Below are positions 54,529 to 64,000 of a DNA stretch of 64,000 nt, piece after piece. The notes beneath the pieces are model-generated. The model worked only from the letters and a program-made list of their open reading frames with translations, made no database searches and was not told where the DNA came from. Each line of letters begins with the position of its first letter. Within the stretch, counting starts at the first letter, position 1. Origin of the DNA: JADGGM01 sp025449955. GTDB taxonomy: Bacteria > Gemmatimonadota > Gemmatimonadetes > Gemmatimonadales > Gemmatimonadaceae. The translations under genes and the position numbers were made by a program. The stretch lies in the NCBI GenBank assembly GCA_036554285.1, contig DATBNO010000076.1, positions 1 to 64,000 of the forward strand, read 5' to 3'.

Positions 54529-54557
54529 AAGTTAGACCGGCCGCAAAAGTGTGTCAA
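54529..54557 (-). promoter_or_regulatory. Sigma70-type promoter of rpsL-rpsG
   Basis: On the minus strand TTGACA (54557-54552), a 17-bp spacer and TAACTT (54534-54529). The leader to the rpsL ATG would be about 40 nt. The -35 is perfect and the spacing ideal. Confidence 0.7.
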
Positions 54558-54595
54558 CCATTTGACCCACCTTTATTTGTCGAAGCAGGCCAGCG

Positions 54596-55102
54596 TCAGT
54601 TGCCGGTCAACGGCACCGCACCGCTCTTCCGATAGAACTCGAACTTCCAGAGCACCCAGCTCCGCACCTTTTGCTTGTCCTTCACCGCTGGCTCATAGTG
54701 CAGCTTCGGAAGCATCTTCTCCACCTCGTTCGAATACGCCGTGTCGGTCGCAGAGACGATCTTGAAGGTCGAGGAGTCGATGCAGCCGACCGTGTCCACG
54801 ACGAACTTGGCGACGACGTTCGCCTCGCCGTTGGTCTTCATGTCGGCCTCCACCGTACCGTTGTAGTTCGTGCCACGCGAGCCCGGCCAAGGGATTGCGG
54901 GATTGTTTCGATCGGGTTTCGCCGCTTGGTCGACATCTGTGTCGTAGACGTGCGACGAATCGATGGCGCCCAGCACCCAGCCGTGTGCACCGCACTTGGG
55001 CCTGAACGACTCCCGCGTCGTTGCACCTGAGCTCTGGACCGGGAGGGCGAATGCGATGGCCACACCCCCCGCACCGAGAATACCGACAATCGAGGCGCGC
55101 AT
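54596..55102 (-). CDS. Periplasmic TonB-C-terminal-domain-like protein
   Basis: A 168-residue exported protein. A signal peptide (MRASIVGILGAGGVAIAFAL) precedes a domain with VVAKFVVDTVGCIDSSTFKI then VSATDTAYSNEVEKMLPKLHYEPA, the beta-alpha pattern of TonB C-terminal modules. It lacks a membrane anchor and proline-rich linker, so it is not a normal TonB. The ATG has GGAGG 6 bp upstream. It sits between rpoC and rpsL after a terminator, an unusual place for such a gene. Confidence 0.75.
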   Translation of the reverse strand: MRASIVGILGAGGVAIAFALPVQSSGATTRESFRPKCGAHGWVLGAIDSSHVYDTDVDQAAKPDRNNPAIPWPGSRGTNYNGTVEADMKTNGEANVVAKFVVDTVGCIDSSTFKIVSATDTAYSNEVEKMLPKLHYEPAVKDKQKVRSWVLWKFEFYRKSGAVPLTGN

Positions 55103-55162
55103 GTGATCCTCCATCGGATCTGGGTTCACCTGCCACTGCACACCGACGCACCCGCGCCGGTG

Positions 55163-55204
55163 AAAAACACGAAGGCCCGGACCACCCATAGGGTCGCCCG
55201 GGCC
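55163..55204 (-). terminator. Intrinsic terminator after rpoC
   Basis: In minus-strand RNA, GGCCCGG pairs with CCGGGCC, with an inner ACCC/GGGT pairing and a TAT loop. It is followed by TTCG and GTTTTT. It lies about 30 bp after the rpoC stop and should end the rpoBC transcript. Confidence 0.7.
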
Positions 55205-55234
55205 AATCGCATCGATACCGTCAATCTGCTGCCG

Positions 55235-59548
<4,314 letters not shown>

Positions 59549-59551
59549 GTG

Positions 59552-64000
<4,449 letters not shown>

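Overview
This is a GC-rich (roughly two-thirds G+C, judged by eye) bacterial chromosome segment carrying the core translation and transcription gene block. I think it comes from Gemmatimonadota or a close relative. The reasons are a PadR regulator next to an orphan FtsX/MacB-type permease, several secreted M16, M28 and S9 peptidases, a secY-adk-map end to the ribosomal operon, and the general codon style. The phylum call is inference, not proof.

Layout. From 1 to 8.7 kb (minus strand) lie the 5' part of glyS, a YpdA-type flavoprotein, purA, two membrane-associated genes, a DapA-like aldolase, a 2-hydroxyacid dehydrogenase, an MgtC protein and trpS. From 8.7 to 14.0 kb (plus strand) lie suhB, a long MscS channel, a small membrane protein, a tiny basic ORF and a formimidoyltransferase-cyclodeaminase fusion. 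At 14.0-14.2 kb a 52-bp imperfect inverted repeat separates the convergent blocks. From 14.2 to 27.3 kb (minus strand) is a complete S10-spc ribosomal operon, rpsJ through rpmD and rplO, followed by secY-adk-map. tuf and fusA precede it (27.4-30.8 kb). Reading leftward along the minus strand, the right end carries rpoB (partial), rpoC, a TonB-like protein, rpsL and rpsG (53.6-64 kb).

The usual rpsL-rpsG-fusA-tuf run is therefore split by about 22.7 kb of accessory DNA (30.9-53.6 kb). That block holds a lipoprotein, a GH29 fucosidase, a PP2C phosphatase, a zinc-ribbon membrane protein, an esterase, a PadR/permease pair, an M16 peptidase, a lasso-peptide gene cluster (43.5-50.6 kb) and a DPP-IV-like peptidase. 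The lasso cluster reads B1-B2-C-A-kinase-ABC ATPase-ABC permease-nucleotidyltransferase. The precursor ends in serine, which fits a kinase that phosphorylates the C-terminal residue.

Two window-wide patterns are not explained by the genes. First, the non-palindromic octamer GCCTAACG (either strand) occurs about 66 times by eye count, and its core CCTAAC about 105 times. It lies in genes, in stop codons and between genes, but is almost absent from the lasso core region. Second, many intergenic gaps carry a mosaic of variable GC-rich hairpins joined by TTCCC/GGGAA linkers, usually starting directly after a stop codon. Several ribosomal proteins (S5, L4, S19, L5, L24) also carry unusual low-complexity or basic extensions.
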